NCBI GenBank assembly: GCA_030041215.1
Contig: JASHOH010000172.1
Coordinates: 1-64,000 of the forward strand
Length of the DNA: 64,000 bases
Direction: 5' to 3'
From: Candidatus Sulfotelmatobacter sp.
GTDB taxonomy: Bacteria; Acidobacteriota; Terriglobia; Terriglobales; Acidobacteriaceae
Made by a program: the position numbers and the translations under genes. How positions within the stretch are numbered: position 1 is the stretch's first letter; every line of letters starts with the position of its first letter. The notes beneath the pieces were generated by a model that was not told where the DNA came from, ran no database searches, and saw only the letters and a list, made by a program, of their open reading frames with translations. This document shows, piece by piece, positions 10,190-18,680 of the stretch.

Positions 10190-12931
10190 ATGCCCACGTT
10201 CTACGACCGTTTCGTCGAGTGCGCTGAGCGCTGGCCGAACAACACCGCACTCGAACTACAGCGCCACGATCACACAGAGAGCTGCACCTACTCTGAACTG
10301 CGGTGCATGGCCGAATCCGTCGGGCGCTGGATCAACGAAAATCATTTTGAGCGCGGCGCACGTCTGGGTCTTTTGGCCGACAACCATCCCCGCTGGGTGG
10401 CGGCGTATTTGGGAACGACTGCGGCAGGATGTACGATCGTCCCGCTCGATACCGCCCTACACATTGATCAATTAACTAAACTGATCAAAGACAGCGGTGT
10501 ATCAGCTCTGTTTTGCGATGCCAAGCATGCTCAGGCAGCCCGAAGTGCAGTCACCAATCTCAACGTCGCACTGATCCTGATGGATCCAGAGCGCATGTCA
10601 GAGCGCTCCACGCAAGATCACTGGCTCGCAAATCTGCCCGTTATCTTCGCCGCTGGTTCCGGTAACTTTCAGCCGGTGCCCTCGGCTCCGGATGCCGTCG
10701 CTTCCCTGCTCTACACCTCCGGAACCACCGCCGATCCCAAAGGGGTAATGCTGACGCACGCGAATTTTCTCGGCGAAATCGAAGCCGTGTTCAACTGGGT
10801 CGATATCGGTCCGAGCGATGCTGTGCTCGGCGTGCTCCCCATGTTCCACGTGCTGGCGCAGATGGGGAATCTGCTTTTGCCTCTAGTGAAAGGCGCTCGT
10901 GTCGTGTATCTGGAAACGCTGAACACCACTGAGCTTCTGCGCGCCTTGCAGGAAAGGAACATCACCGCCTTCGCTGTTGTGCCGCAGTTTTTTTATCTGA
11001 TTCACCAGCGCATTTTCGAGGAAGTTAAGAAAAAGGGCGCAGTCACAGAGAGCGTTTTCCGCAATCTGATGCGCATGAACCGAGGCTTGCGCAAGTTCGG
11101 CGTCAATGCAGGACGCCTTTTCTTCGGCAAGATCCACCACACGCTTGGCGACAGCATGCGCTACCTGATTACCGGCGGCTCGCGCTTTGAGCCCGAAATT
11201 GCCTGGGATTTCTATGCCCTCGGCATTGACATCTTGCAAGCCTACGGACTCACCGAGACTACAGCAGCAGTGTTTGCAAATCCGCCGGATGACATCGTGA
11301 TCGGATCCGTCGGCAAGGCGCTGAAAGGAATCGAAGCGAAAATCATCGAAGCCCAGCCGCCGGAAGGCGGAGGGCCAGCTGCCGGCGAAGTTGTTCTGCG
11401 TGGACCGGTTGTGATGAAAGGCTACTGGAACCGTCCCGACGCAACCGCAGAAGCACTGCGCAATGGATGGTTGTACACCGGCGATCTCGGCTATTTCGAC
11501 GCGTACGGCAATCTGTTTCTTACCGGGCGCAAAAAAGAGATCATCGTCCTCAGTAACGGCAAGAACATTTATCCCGAAGAAGTGGAAGCGCACTACCTGA
11601 AATCGCCTTACGTAAAAGAGCTTGCCATCATTGGCCTTGAGGGCAAGGCCGGAGAAGACCGATTGCACGCGGTGATCGTCCCGAACTTCGATGTGCTGCG
11701 GCAGAGAAAAATCGTAAATGCAAAGGAAGTCATCCGCTTCGATATTGAAAGCCTCTCGCAGCAGATCGCTTCCACCAAGCGCATCGGCAGCTACGAAATC
11801 TGGCAGGAGGACCTGCCGCGCACCACCACACGTAAGATCAAACGCTTCGAAGTCGAGAACCGCGTCAAGAAGAACCAGGCTAAGAAGCTTTCCGATGATG
11901 CCGAGCTGCCGACAGAGCAGCCTTTAACCGCTGACGAGACCGCCTGGCTGGCTAGGCCTGCGGTCCAGAAAGCTTTAACAATTATTCGCGACGCCGCCCA
12001 CATCGCTCCGGAAAACATCCGGCCTACTCACAATCTCGAACTCGATCTGGGACTCGACTCCATGCAGCGAATCGAGTTGCTCAGCCGGCTTGAACAGGAA
12101 CTGGGCGGCGCGCTCGAGGAATCGCGGATGGCAGAAATCTACACCGTTCGCGACCTGGTGGACACAGTCCTCGAAAGTGCGGCCACCAGGACAAAATCTC
12201 CCGAGCGTGCCGAATCTTCTGGATGGAAGGCCATTCTTGCGGAAGAACCGGATCCAGCAACGGTTTTCTTCCTCGCTCGCCCGAAGCGCATAAGCAACGC
12301 ATTCTGGTTTCTGGTTTCGCGCCTGATTCAGGTCATAGCCCTCGATCGCTTCAAGTTGCAGGTAACGGGAATCGAGAAGTTGCCGAGTGAAGGGCCTTTC
12401 ATCATATCGTCCAATCACCAAAGCTTCTTGGACCCGGCCATTCTAGGCAGCATTCTGCCGGCGTCCGTTTTCAATAAAGTTTTCTCCATCGGCACCAGCG
12501 AAATTTTTGGCCAAGGATTTATGCTGCGGCTGGCACGCGCGCTGCGGGTGGTGGTTGTTGATCCCGACGTGAACCTGATCCCCGCCATGCGCGCCGGAGC
12601 GTATGGCCTGCGACAAGGACGTCCTCTTATTTTCTATCCGGAAGGCGAACGCTCGATTGACGGCACGCCGAAGGCGTTCAAGAAAGGTGCAGCAATACTT
12701 TCGATTCACACGCAGGTTCCGATTGTTCCGGTCGCGATCGAAGGTTTCTACGATGCCTGGCCGCGTGGCAAGCCTTTCCAGGGATTCAAGCCGCTGAAAA
12801 TCGCTTTCGGCGACCCCATCTTTCCCCCGCCTGAAAGCCAAGCTTCGGAAGAGGCATACGAAAAGCTCACAGCGGAGCTAAAGGCGCGTGTGGTCGCAAT
12901 GTGGAATGAGCTGCATCGCTCCGCCTCTTAG
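10190..12931 (+). CDS. AMP-dependent acyl-CoA/acyl-ACP synthetase fused to an acyl carrier domain and a PlsC acyltransferase
   Basis: From ATG 10190 (MPTFYDRF) the protein is 913 residues. The first about 530 residues form an adenylating enzyme with the ATP loop YTSGTTADPKGVMLTHANF, the YGLTETTA motif and the YTGDLGYFD and GRKKEIIVLSNGKNI motifs. A short carrier domain follows, with DLGLDSMQRIELL holding the Ser for phosphopantetheine. The last about 180 residues are a PlsC-type acyltransferase with NHQSFLDP (the H-x4-D catalytic motif) and YPEGERS. A plausible job is to activate a fatty acid, load it on the built-in carrier and transfer it to a lysophospholipid or glycerophosphate, much like E. 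coli Aas, where the domain order is reversed and no carrier is present. No clear Shine-Dalgarno sequence is seen. The substrate is inferred only. Confidence 0.9.
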   Translation: MPTFYDRFVECAERWPNNTALELQRHDHTESCTYSELRCMAESVGRWINENHFERGARLGLLADNHPRWVAAYLGTTAAGCTIVPLDTALHIDQLTKLIKDSGVSALFCDAKHAQAARSAVTNLNVALILMDPERMSERSTQDHWLANLPVIFAAGSGNFQPVPSAPDAVASLLYTSGTTADPKGVMLTHANFLGEIEAVFNWVDIGPSDAVLGVLPMFHVLAQMGNLLLPLVKGARVVYLETLNTTELLRALQERNITAFAVVPQFFYLIHQRIFEEVKKKGAVTESVFRNLMRMNRGLRKFGVNAGRLFFGKIHHTLGDSMRYLITGGSRFEPEIAWDFYALGIDILQAYGLTETTAAVFANPPDDIVIGSVGKALKGIEAKIIEAQPPEGGGPAAGEVVLRGPVVMKGYWNRPDATAEALRNGWLYTGDLGYFDAYGNLFLTGRKKEIIVLSNGKNIYPEEVEAHYLKSPYVKELAIIGLEGKAGEDRLHAVIVPNFDVLRQRKIVNAKEVIRFDIESLSQQIASTKRIGSYEIWQEDLPRTTTRKIKRFEVENRVKKNQAKKLSDDAELPTEQPLTADETAWLARPAVQKALTIIRDAAHIAPENIRPTHNLELDLGLDSMQRIELLSRLEQELGGALEESRMAEIYTVRDLVDTVLESAATRTKSPERAESSGWKAILAEEPDPATVFFLARPKRISNAFWFLVSRLIQVIALDRFKLQVTGIEKLPSEGPFIISSNHQSFLDPAILGSILPASVFNKVFSIGTSEIFGQGFMLRLARALRVVVVDPDVNLIPAMRAGAYGLRQGRPLIFYPEGERSIDGTPKAFKKGAAILSIHTQVPIVPVAIEGFYDAWPRGKPFQGFKPLKIAFGDPIFPPPESQASEEAYEKLTAELKARVVAMWNELHRSAS

Positions 12932-12998
12932 CTTCTCGTAAAAAGGGTAGCGCCCTCGCAATGCTCGAACTTCAACAAAAGCCACCCAGCCGCCTGCG

Positions 12999-13913
12999 CT
13001 ACTTGGCTCTCGGATGCGTCTGATCGTAAACCTGAAGCACATGCTTCATCGATAACTGCGTGTACCTCTGTGTAGTCGCCAGCCGCTGGTGCCCCAGCAG
13101 CTCCTGAATGGCCCGCAAATCGGCGCCTTCCTCCAGCATGTGGGTACCGAAAGCATGGCGCAGTGTATGCGGGTGCACATCAGGAGACAATCCTTTAGCC
13201 ACAGCAATTTTTTTGATGATGCGTCCCACGCTGCGCGTGGTGAGACGTCCTCCCCGACGATTAATCAAAAGTGCCCGCGAGTGCTTGCCGAAGCTGGCAA
13301 GAACTTTCTGCCGCTCGGGGAGATATATCTTTAGGGCAGCTTTCACCGACCCTCCAAACGGAACGTACCGTTCCTTCTTTCCCTTGCCGCGAATAAGAAT
13401 CGCTTCCGCGCTCATGCGAATGTCGTCGAGGTTAATGCCGGTAAGTTCCGAATTGCGAATACCGCATCCGTAGAGAAGCTCGAATAGCAGGCGATCGCGC
13501 TCGGGAAAAGCGGCGATTTCGGGCATCTGGCCGTCGATCACGACATTCATTTCTTCAATGGTCGGCACGCGCGGCAATTTTTTCGGAAGCTTCGGCGTGG
13601 CAACAAGCTTCGCTGGATTCTGCTCGACCACCCCTTCCTGCGCCAGCCAGCGGTAAAGCGATCTCACACTCGCCAGAGCGCGCGCCACCGAAGTCTTACC
13701 CAGACCATTTTCATAAAGTTCAGATAGGAAACCACGAATCACGAGGTGGTCAATCTGTTTCCAATCGCGCGATCCTGCATAGGCGGCAAATAGTCCCAGA
13801 TCATGGCTGTAAGCCTTGATCGTGTGAGCCGAAGCATTGCGCTCGCGGAGATGGCGGATGAAGTTTCCGACCGCTCTGCCGACGACGGTCTTCTGATTTT
13901 GCTTGAAAGTCAT
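12999..13913 (-). CDS. xerC: Tyrosine recombinase, XerC-like
   Basis: A 304-residue site-specific recombinase of the Xer type, which with a partner resolves chromosome dimers at the dif site during division. The N-terminal SAM-like DNA-binding domain spans about residues 12-100 and the catalytic domain follows. The active-site set is visible: Arg in GCGIRNSEL, Lys in [10 protein letters not shown], His-x-x-Arg in [12 protein letters not shown], His in [11 protein letters not shown] and the nucleophile Tyr in QRYTQ. The length is standard. A second Xer gene lies 82 bases upstream on the same strand. Naming this copy C and the other D is a best guess from overall likeness; the two could be exchanged. 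Confidence 0.9.
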   Translation of the reverse strand: MTFKQNQKTVVGRAVGNFIRHLRERNASAHTIKAYSHDLGLFAAYAGSRDWKQIDHLVIRGFLSELYENGLGKTSVARALASVRSLYRWLAQEGVVEQNPAKLVATPKLPKKLPRVPTIEEMNVVIDGQMPEIAAFPERDRLLFELLYGCGIRNSELTGINLDDIRMSAEAILIRGKGKKERYVPFGGSVKAALKIYLPERQKVLASFGKHSRALLINRRGGRLTTRSVGRIIKKIAVAKGLSPDVHPHTLRHAFGTHMLEEGADLRAIQELLGHQRLATTQRYTQLSMKHVLQVYDQTHPRAK

Positions 13914-13995
13914 TGAAACCTTAAATCGCCAATGGGGTCAGTATGAAAAAACAAGTAGTCGTTTTTCTCTGTGCCGCTGTGTCTCTGTGGTAAAT

Positions 13996-14982
13996 TCAGC
14001 CCCTCGTTTTCGCTCGGGGATGATGCTTCTGATAAACCGTTCGCAGGCGATCGAGCGCCAAGTGCGTGTAAACCTGCGTGGTCGAAATGTCGGCGTGTCC
14101 AAGAATCGTCTGCACCGTGCGCAAATCGGCGCCGTTTTCCACCATGTGTGTCGCGCACGAGTGCCGCAGCATATGCGGAGACGCTGCGCGCCCCGAAAAC
14201 GCCGATGCCGCCCGTACCATCTGCCACACACGCTGTCGCGTGAGTCTGCGGCCTCCCCGCGCAATAAACAAAAGTGGAGAATTTACCAACCAGGATGAGC
14301 CCCGCCCCGATCCATTACCCTTCTCAGAAGCAGCCCGTCGCCCTGCAACCAGCGCCGGCCGCGCCTGTGCCAAGTATTCCGCCAACGCCATCTGTGCAGC
14401 TTTTCCCAGCGGCACAATGCGTTCTTTGTCTGCCTTGCCGCGCACCAGCATGTATCCTGCCTCCAGCTTCAGATCTTCCAACTTCGCATTCACGATTTCC
14501 GATACGCGCAAGGCACCGGCGTAGAAAACCTCAAGCATCGCGCGATCCCGCACAGCAAGCGCGGCTGCATCTTTATGCCGTGGGGCAGCGCGAAGGTTCC
14601 CCGGTGCCGCCAGAGTTGCTTCCATCTCGTCTCGGGCCAGCGCTTTTGGCAGAACCTTCCACTGTCGCGGAGATTCAATATTCAGCGTGGGATCATGGTC
14701 GATCTTTCTATCGAGCAACAGATAACGATAAAGATGCCGCAGCGCCGAAAGTTTCCGGCCCACGCTGCGGCTGTCAACCTGATTCGAGAAAAGCTGTTGC
14801 AGGAACTCACGCACGTCAGTACGGCGGGCGTTCAACAGCACGCGCTTTCGCTTTTCCAAGAACGAAGAGAATTGTTCGATATCGGTCGTGTAGGCTGCGA
14901 TGGAAAGTGGCGCGAGCCCCTTCTCAATCCTCAAATAATCGAGAAAGCTGGCGAGCGTGCTCGTATTGGCCTGCGCAGCCAT
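13996..14982 (-). CDS. xerD: Tyrosine recombinase, XerD-like
   Basis: A 328-residue Xer recombinase beginning MAAQANTSTLASFLDYLRIEKGLAP, the usual N-terminal core-binding domain. The catalytic residues are Arg in GALRVSEIVN, Lys in GKADKERIVPLGK, His-x-x-Arg in PHMLRHSCATHM, His in LGHADISTTQ and Tyr in VYTHL. A Gly/Ser-rich insert (GRRAASEKGNGSGRG) lies between the Lys motif and the HxxR helix and makes the protein about 25 residues longer than usual. XerC and XerD are normally encoded at separate loci, so the tandem layout is unusual. Both reading frames are intact. It acts on chromosomal dif DNA with its partner. Confidence 0.88.
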   Translation of the reverse strand: MAAQANTSTLASFLDYLRIEKGLAPLSIAAYTTDIEQFSSFLEKRKRVLLNARRTDVREFLQQLFSNQVDSRSVGRKLSALRHLYRYLLLDRKIDHDPTLNIESPRQWKVLPKALARDEMEATLAAPGNLRAAPRHKDAAALAVRDRAMLEVFYAGALRVSEIVNAKLEDLKLEAGYMLVRGKADKERIVPLGKAAQMALAEYLAQARPALVAGRRAASEKGNGSGRGSSWLVNSPLLFIARGGRRLTRQRVWQMVRAASAFSGRAASPHMLRHSCATHMVENGADLRTVQTILGHADISTTQVYTHLALDRLRTVYQKHHPRAKTRG

Positions 14983-15054
14983 GAGCGAAGTATGCGCGTT
15001 ATCGGACGTTAGCGGGAGTAGTAAAGCGGGTACGAAAGCATACCCGAGGATTGC

Positions 15055-15771
15055 TTACGCGGCATCGATCTCGCGGCTCAGCTCAACCGCGTACAACGCT
15101 CCCTGCGCAGTTTCCTCGTGCTTGAAATAAGCAAACACATCACGTCCCGCAGCCAGATGTTCGCGCAACTGCGCAACCATGTCTCGACGTTCCTCTCCTG
15201 TATATGTCGGCTTCCGGAAGCGATAATAAGCAAATGCTGCCGTGACGACATCAGGTGTCGTACGGGTTTCTGTCTCGGCCACGCACAATGCGGCGCCGCG
15301 AGACTTCAGCGCCTCCCAGGTTGCCTCGGTGAACCACGAATCATGCCGGAACTCGAACGCCGCAGGCAAAGCTCGGGGCAACAGCACCAGAAAATTCTTC
15401 AGGAGCGGAATATCTGCTTTCAGATTCGGCGGCAATTGAAACAGCACTGGCCCCAGTTTTCCGGCACTCGCAAGCGGCTCAATCGTAGATAAGAAGCGCG
15501 GCAGGAAATCCTGCACTCCTTTCAAACGCTTGATGTGCGTAATCACCTGGTGCGCCTTTGCGCCGAAACGAAAATTCGCCGGCGTCTCCGCAATCCAGTT
15601 CTGCACGGTCGTTTCCTTCACCAGTTGCCGAAAAGTAAAATTCACCTCGACCGTGTTGAGCTGCGTGGAGTAGTAGCTCAGAAATTTTTTCTGCGCAAGT
15701 TTTTCGGGATAAAAATCCGGCTTCCAGGTCGGGTACGCCCATCCAGAAGTTCCGGCGAAGAGTTGAGGCAT
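15055..15771 (-). CDS. DUF72 (YecE-like) family protein
   Basis: A 238-residue member of the DUF72 family, which has a TIM-barrel-like fold and no firmly established biochemical role. The family signature is seen at the start (GTSGWAYPTWKPDFYP) and in the following segments (YYSTQLNTVEVNFTFRQL, NFRFGAKAHQ, FQLPPNLK, FEFRHDSWF, FAYYRFRKPTYTG). The length fits the family. It shares its strand with the xer pair and the LigD-type polymerase, with only 26 bases to the latter, so the two may be co-transcribed. A second, partial DUF72 gene lies at the right edge of the window. Confidence 0.9.
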   Translation of the reverse strand: MPQLFAGTSGWAYPTWKPDFYPEKLAQKKFLSYYSTQLNTVEVNFTFRQLVKETTVQNWIAETPANFRFGAKAHQVITHIKRLKGVQDFLPRFLSTIEPLASAGKLGPVLFQLPPNLKADIPLLKNFLVLLPRALPAAFEFRHDSWFTEATWEALKSRGAALCVAETETRTTPDVVTAAFAYYRFRKPTYTGEERRDMVAQLREHLAAGRDVFAYFKHEETAQGALYAVELSREIDAA

Positions 15772-15797
15772 GGATATTGGCTCAAGCTGCGGATGGA

Positions 15798-16829
15798 TTA
15801 TACCTTGCGCTTTGCTTTAGCCACCTGCGCTTTCGCTGCTCGTCGAGGAGCTTTTCGGGTGCCAGCTCTTCGCGCGCCGGCCCCTGGGTCAGCAACTGCA
15901 GGCGGCTCCTGTGACGGCACAACCGCCTTCAGATCCGGCAGTCGCTGCTTCAACGCCAGCACAGGAGCAAACAAGTCTCCCAGCTTATCCACGCGTTCGA
16001 TCACCTTCTTGGCTTCAAAAACCAGCAGGTTCGCATCTTTCTTTTTCAGCGCGCGCTCGACTTCGTCCCAGGTCACCGGCGTCGATACGGTCGGATGCTC
16101 GCGCGCCCGCAGCGAGTAAACTGCGACCGTGGTCTTGTGTTCGTCGTTCTGGCTCCAGTCGACGAGCACTTTTTCCGTGCGCAGGCTTTTCTTCATGTCC
16201 GAGACGACCATATCGGGATGTTCCTGCTCCAGCAGTTGCGCCAGCGCGTGGGCAAACGTTTTCGTTTGATCGTAATTAGTGGGAGTGTTCAATGGAACAT
16301 ATACCTGGAGTCCTTTGGAGCCGGACGTTTTTGGAAAAATCTGCAACCCGAAGTGTTCGAAGATCTCGCGCAGCCACATCCCCACGTGGCAGCATTGCAC
16401 GATATTCGCCGGCGGACCGGGGTCGAGATCGAAGACCATCATCGTCGGGCAGGTAATATCTTTCGCGAGCGCCAGCGAAGGATGCAATTCAATCGCCGCC
16501 AGGTTCGCAAGCCAGACCAGCGTCGGCAGATCATTGCACAGAATGTAGTTCACATTCCGGTGATTACCCTCGCTCCAAATCGGCGCAACCTTCACCCAAT
16601 CTGGACGGTGCTGCGGCGCATTCTTCTCGTAAAAAAAATCTTCATCCACGCCGTTGGGATAACGCTTGCGCGTGAGCGCGCGCCCCGCCAGATGCGGAAT
16701 CATCGCCGGCGCGATCCGCACGTAGTAATCAATGACCTGCTGCTTGGTGAATCCAACTGCGGGATACAGCACTTTTTCGAGATTCGTCAGCTTCAGTTGT
16801 CTTCCCTGAATCTCAACAATAGAATCCAT
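15798..16829 (-). CDS. Stand-alone LigD-type polymerase/primase (non-homologous end joining)
   Basis: This is the archaeo-eukaryotic primase-type polymerase domain found in bacterial LigD, used to fill and extend ends during non-homologous end joining with Ku. I take ATG 16829 (MDSIVEIQG), which has CTGGAGCC upstream, giving 343 residues. Visible motifs are LTNLEKVLYP, KRYPNGVDEDFFYEKN, the metal-binding FDLDPG, the nucleotide-site KTSGSKGLQVYVP, and VLVDWSQN. The last about 40 residues are Lys/Arg/Ala-rich and probably bind DNA. No ligase or phosphoesterase domain is fused, and no Ku gene is in the window; these would have to be elsewhere. It is 26 bases upstream of the DUF72 gene. Confidence 0.9.
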   Translation of the reverse strand: MDSIVEIQGRQLKLTNLEKVLYPAVGFTKQQVIDYYVRIAPAMIPHLAGRALTRKRYPNGVDEDFFYEKNAPQHRPDWVKVAPIWSEGNHRNVNYILCNDLPTLVWLANLAAIELHPSLALAKDITCPTMMVFDLDPGPPANIVQCCHVGMWLREIFEHFGLQIFPKTSGSKGLQVYVPLNTPTNYDQTKTFAHALAQLLEQEHPDMVVSDMKKSLRTEKVLVDWSQNDEHKTTVAVYSLRAREHPTVSTPVTWDEVERALKKKDANLLVFEAKKVIERVDKLGDLFAPVLALKQRLPDLKAVVPSQEPPAVADPGAGARRAGTRKAPRRAAKAQVAKAKRKV

Positions 16830-17108
16830 CGGACCGGCTCCAGCAGGCATTGTGCCTGAAAAAGGCGCTACTGCAAAATACACCCTGGCCTGTACTTCAG
16901 CTATTGATCCTCTTGGGTGTGAAATTCCAAATAGTGCCAAAGGCAGTGTGAGGAACCTGCTTTATCGCGTAGGTCGCCAAGTAGATTCAGAACTCCGTTT
17001 GACAACTTCCCTACCCTCCACGTAACGTCGAAATTGCTGCTTGTTACGTCTAAAACCTCATAATTCTGCACGGCCGGAACATCTCCGTCCCACCGTTCTG
17101 GAGGCTCG

Positions 17109-18680
17109 ATGAAATCCCGCACACTCCGACTTATAGCTCTCACCTTCGTTCTCACCGTTGTTGCAAGCGCACAAGACCTCGCTTCATTCGAAAAGCGCAT
17201 CACCGTAAAGAAATTGCCCAATGGCCTGACCATCGTGATCTGCGAGCGCCCGGAAGCTCCGGTTTTTTCCTTCTTCACCATGGTTGACGCCGGTTCGGCG
17301 CAGGACCCCATGGCCAAAACCGGCCTCGCACATATGTTCGAGCACATGGCCTTCAAGGGCACCGACAAAATCGGCACCACCAACTACGCCGCTGAGAAGG
17401 TTGCGCTCGAAAAGGTTGAAGTCGCATACGCTGCTTACATCAAAGAGCGCGACAAGACCTTCGGCCGCGACGAGGCCATGCTAAAGAAGCTGGAGAAAGA
17501 ATGGAAAGACGCAATCGCCGAGGCCCAGAAGTACGTCGTGCCTAACCAGTTCGGCAAACTCATCGAGCAGAACGGCGGGCAAGACCTGAACGCCTTCACT
17601 GATTATGACGAAACCGCCTATCACTATTCCCTGCCCTCAAACCGGCTGGAACTTTGGGCATATCTGGAGTCAGAGCGCTTTCTTCATCCCGTGATGCGCG
17701 AATTTTACAAAGAACGCGACGTCGTAATCGAAGAACGCCGTCTGCGCACCGACAGCAGCCCCACCGGCCGCTTGCAGGAGCAGTTCAACGCGTCAGCCTT
17801 CGAGGCGCATCCTTACCACCGCCCAACCGTGGGATGGATGTCAGACCTCAATTCCTTTTCGGCTAGCGACGCTCTGAATTTTTTCCATCACTACTACGTG
17901 GCTGCAAACATGGTGGTCGCCGTTGCAGGAGACATTAAAGCCGCGCAAGCCATGCCAATTCTGGAAAAATATTTCGGCCGCCTGCCCGCCAGCCAGAAAC
18001 CTGACGAAACGACGACCGTTGAACCGCCACAGAACTCCGAACGCCGCGTCGTTCTTGAAGAAAAGACGCAGCCACTCTACATAGAGGGCTACCATCGCCC
18101 CGACTACATGAGCAAAGATGATGCCGTCTACGACGCCATCACCGATCTGCTTTCGGAAGGCCGAACATCCCGTCTCTACCGCGCTCTGGTGCGCGACAAA
18201 AAGATTGCTGCATTCTCAGCCGGGTTTACCGGCCTGCCTGGAACCAAATATCCCCATCTTTTCGCGTTCTATGCTGTCCCGCTGCCCGGCCACAGTACGC
18301 AGGAGGTGGGCGACGCCATCCACGCTGAAATTGAGCGCCTGAAAAAAGAAGATATTACTGACGAAGAGTTGAAGATGATCAAGACACGCGCCAAGGCCAA
18401 TTTGATCCGCAGCCTGGGCGACAACGAGGGGCTGGCAACCCAACTGGCGATCTATCAGACCCGCTATGGCGACTGGCGCTGGCTGTTTTACTCGGTCGAT
18501 CGCATCGACAAAGTCACCAAAGCCGATATTCGCCGCGTCGCCAACGAAACTTTTCAAGACACCAATCGCACCGTGGGTTTGATCGAAACGGCTACTGGCG
18601 AAGGCCAAGGCGGCGAGCAGAAATCCCAGCCGGAATCCCAAAATTCTGCAACCTCGCCTGACAAGGGAGGCGCACGATGA
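17109..18680 (+). CDS. M16 family zinc metallopeptidase, catalytic subunit, exported
   Basis: A 523-residue member of the pitrilysin/mitochondrial-processing-peptidase family. It has a signal peptide (LRLIALTFVLTVVASAQ), so it should work in the periplasm. The inverted zinc motif HxxEH is present as HMFEH in GLAHMFEHMAFKGT, and the usual downstream Glu helix lies in the YHYSLPSNRLELWAYLESERF region. The second M16 domain holds the FYKERDVVIEERR and GRTSRLYRALVRDK segments. A GGAGG sequence is four bases before ATG 17109. The next gene overlaps by ATGA and encodes a second M16 subunit, so the two are almost certainly made together and may form a heterodimer. Substrates are unknown. Confidence 0.92.
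   Translation: MKSRTLRLIALTFVLTVVASAQDLASFEKRITVKKLPNGLTIVICERPEAPVFSFFTMVDAGSAQDPMAKTGLAHMFEHMAFKGTDKIGTTNYAAEKVALEKVEVAYAAYIKERDKTFGRDEAMLKKLEKEWKDAIAEAQKYVVPNQFGKLIEQNGGQDLNAFTDYDETAYHYSLPSNRLELWAYLESERFLHPVMREFYKERDVVIEERRLRTDSSPTGRLQEQFNASAFEAHPYHRPTVGWMSDLNSFSASDALNFFHHYYVAANMVVAVAGDIKAAQAMPILEKYFGRLPASQKPDETTTVEPPQNSERRVVLEEKTQPLYIEGYHRPDYMSKDDAVYDAITDLLSEGRTSRLYRALVRDKKIAAFSAGFTGLPGTKYPHLFAFYAVPLPGHSTQEVGDAIHAEIERLKKEDITDEELKMIKTRAKANLIRSLGDNEGLATQLAIYQTRYGDWRWLFYSVDRIDKVTKADIRRVANETFQDTNRTVGLIETATGEGQGGEQKSQPESQNSATSPDKGGAR

Noticed and set aside
10883-11668. Minus-strand ORF of 261 codons opposite the acyl-activating fusion gene
   Set aside because: It lies entirely antisense to the adenylation domain and lacks recognisable protein features.
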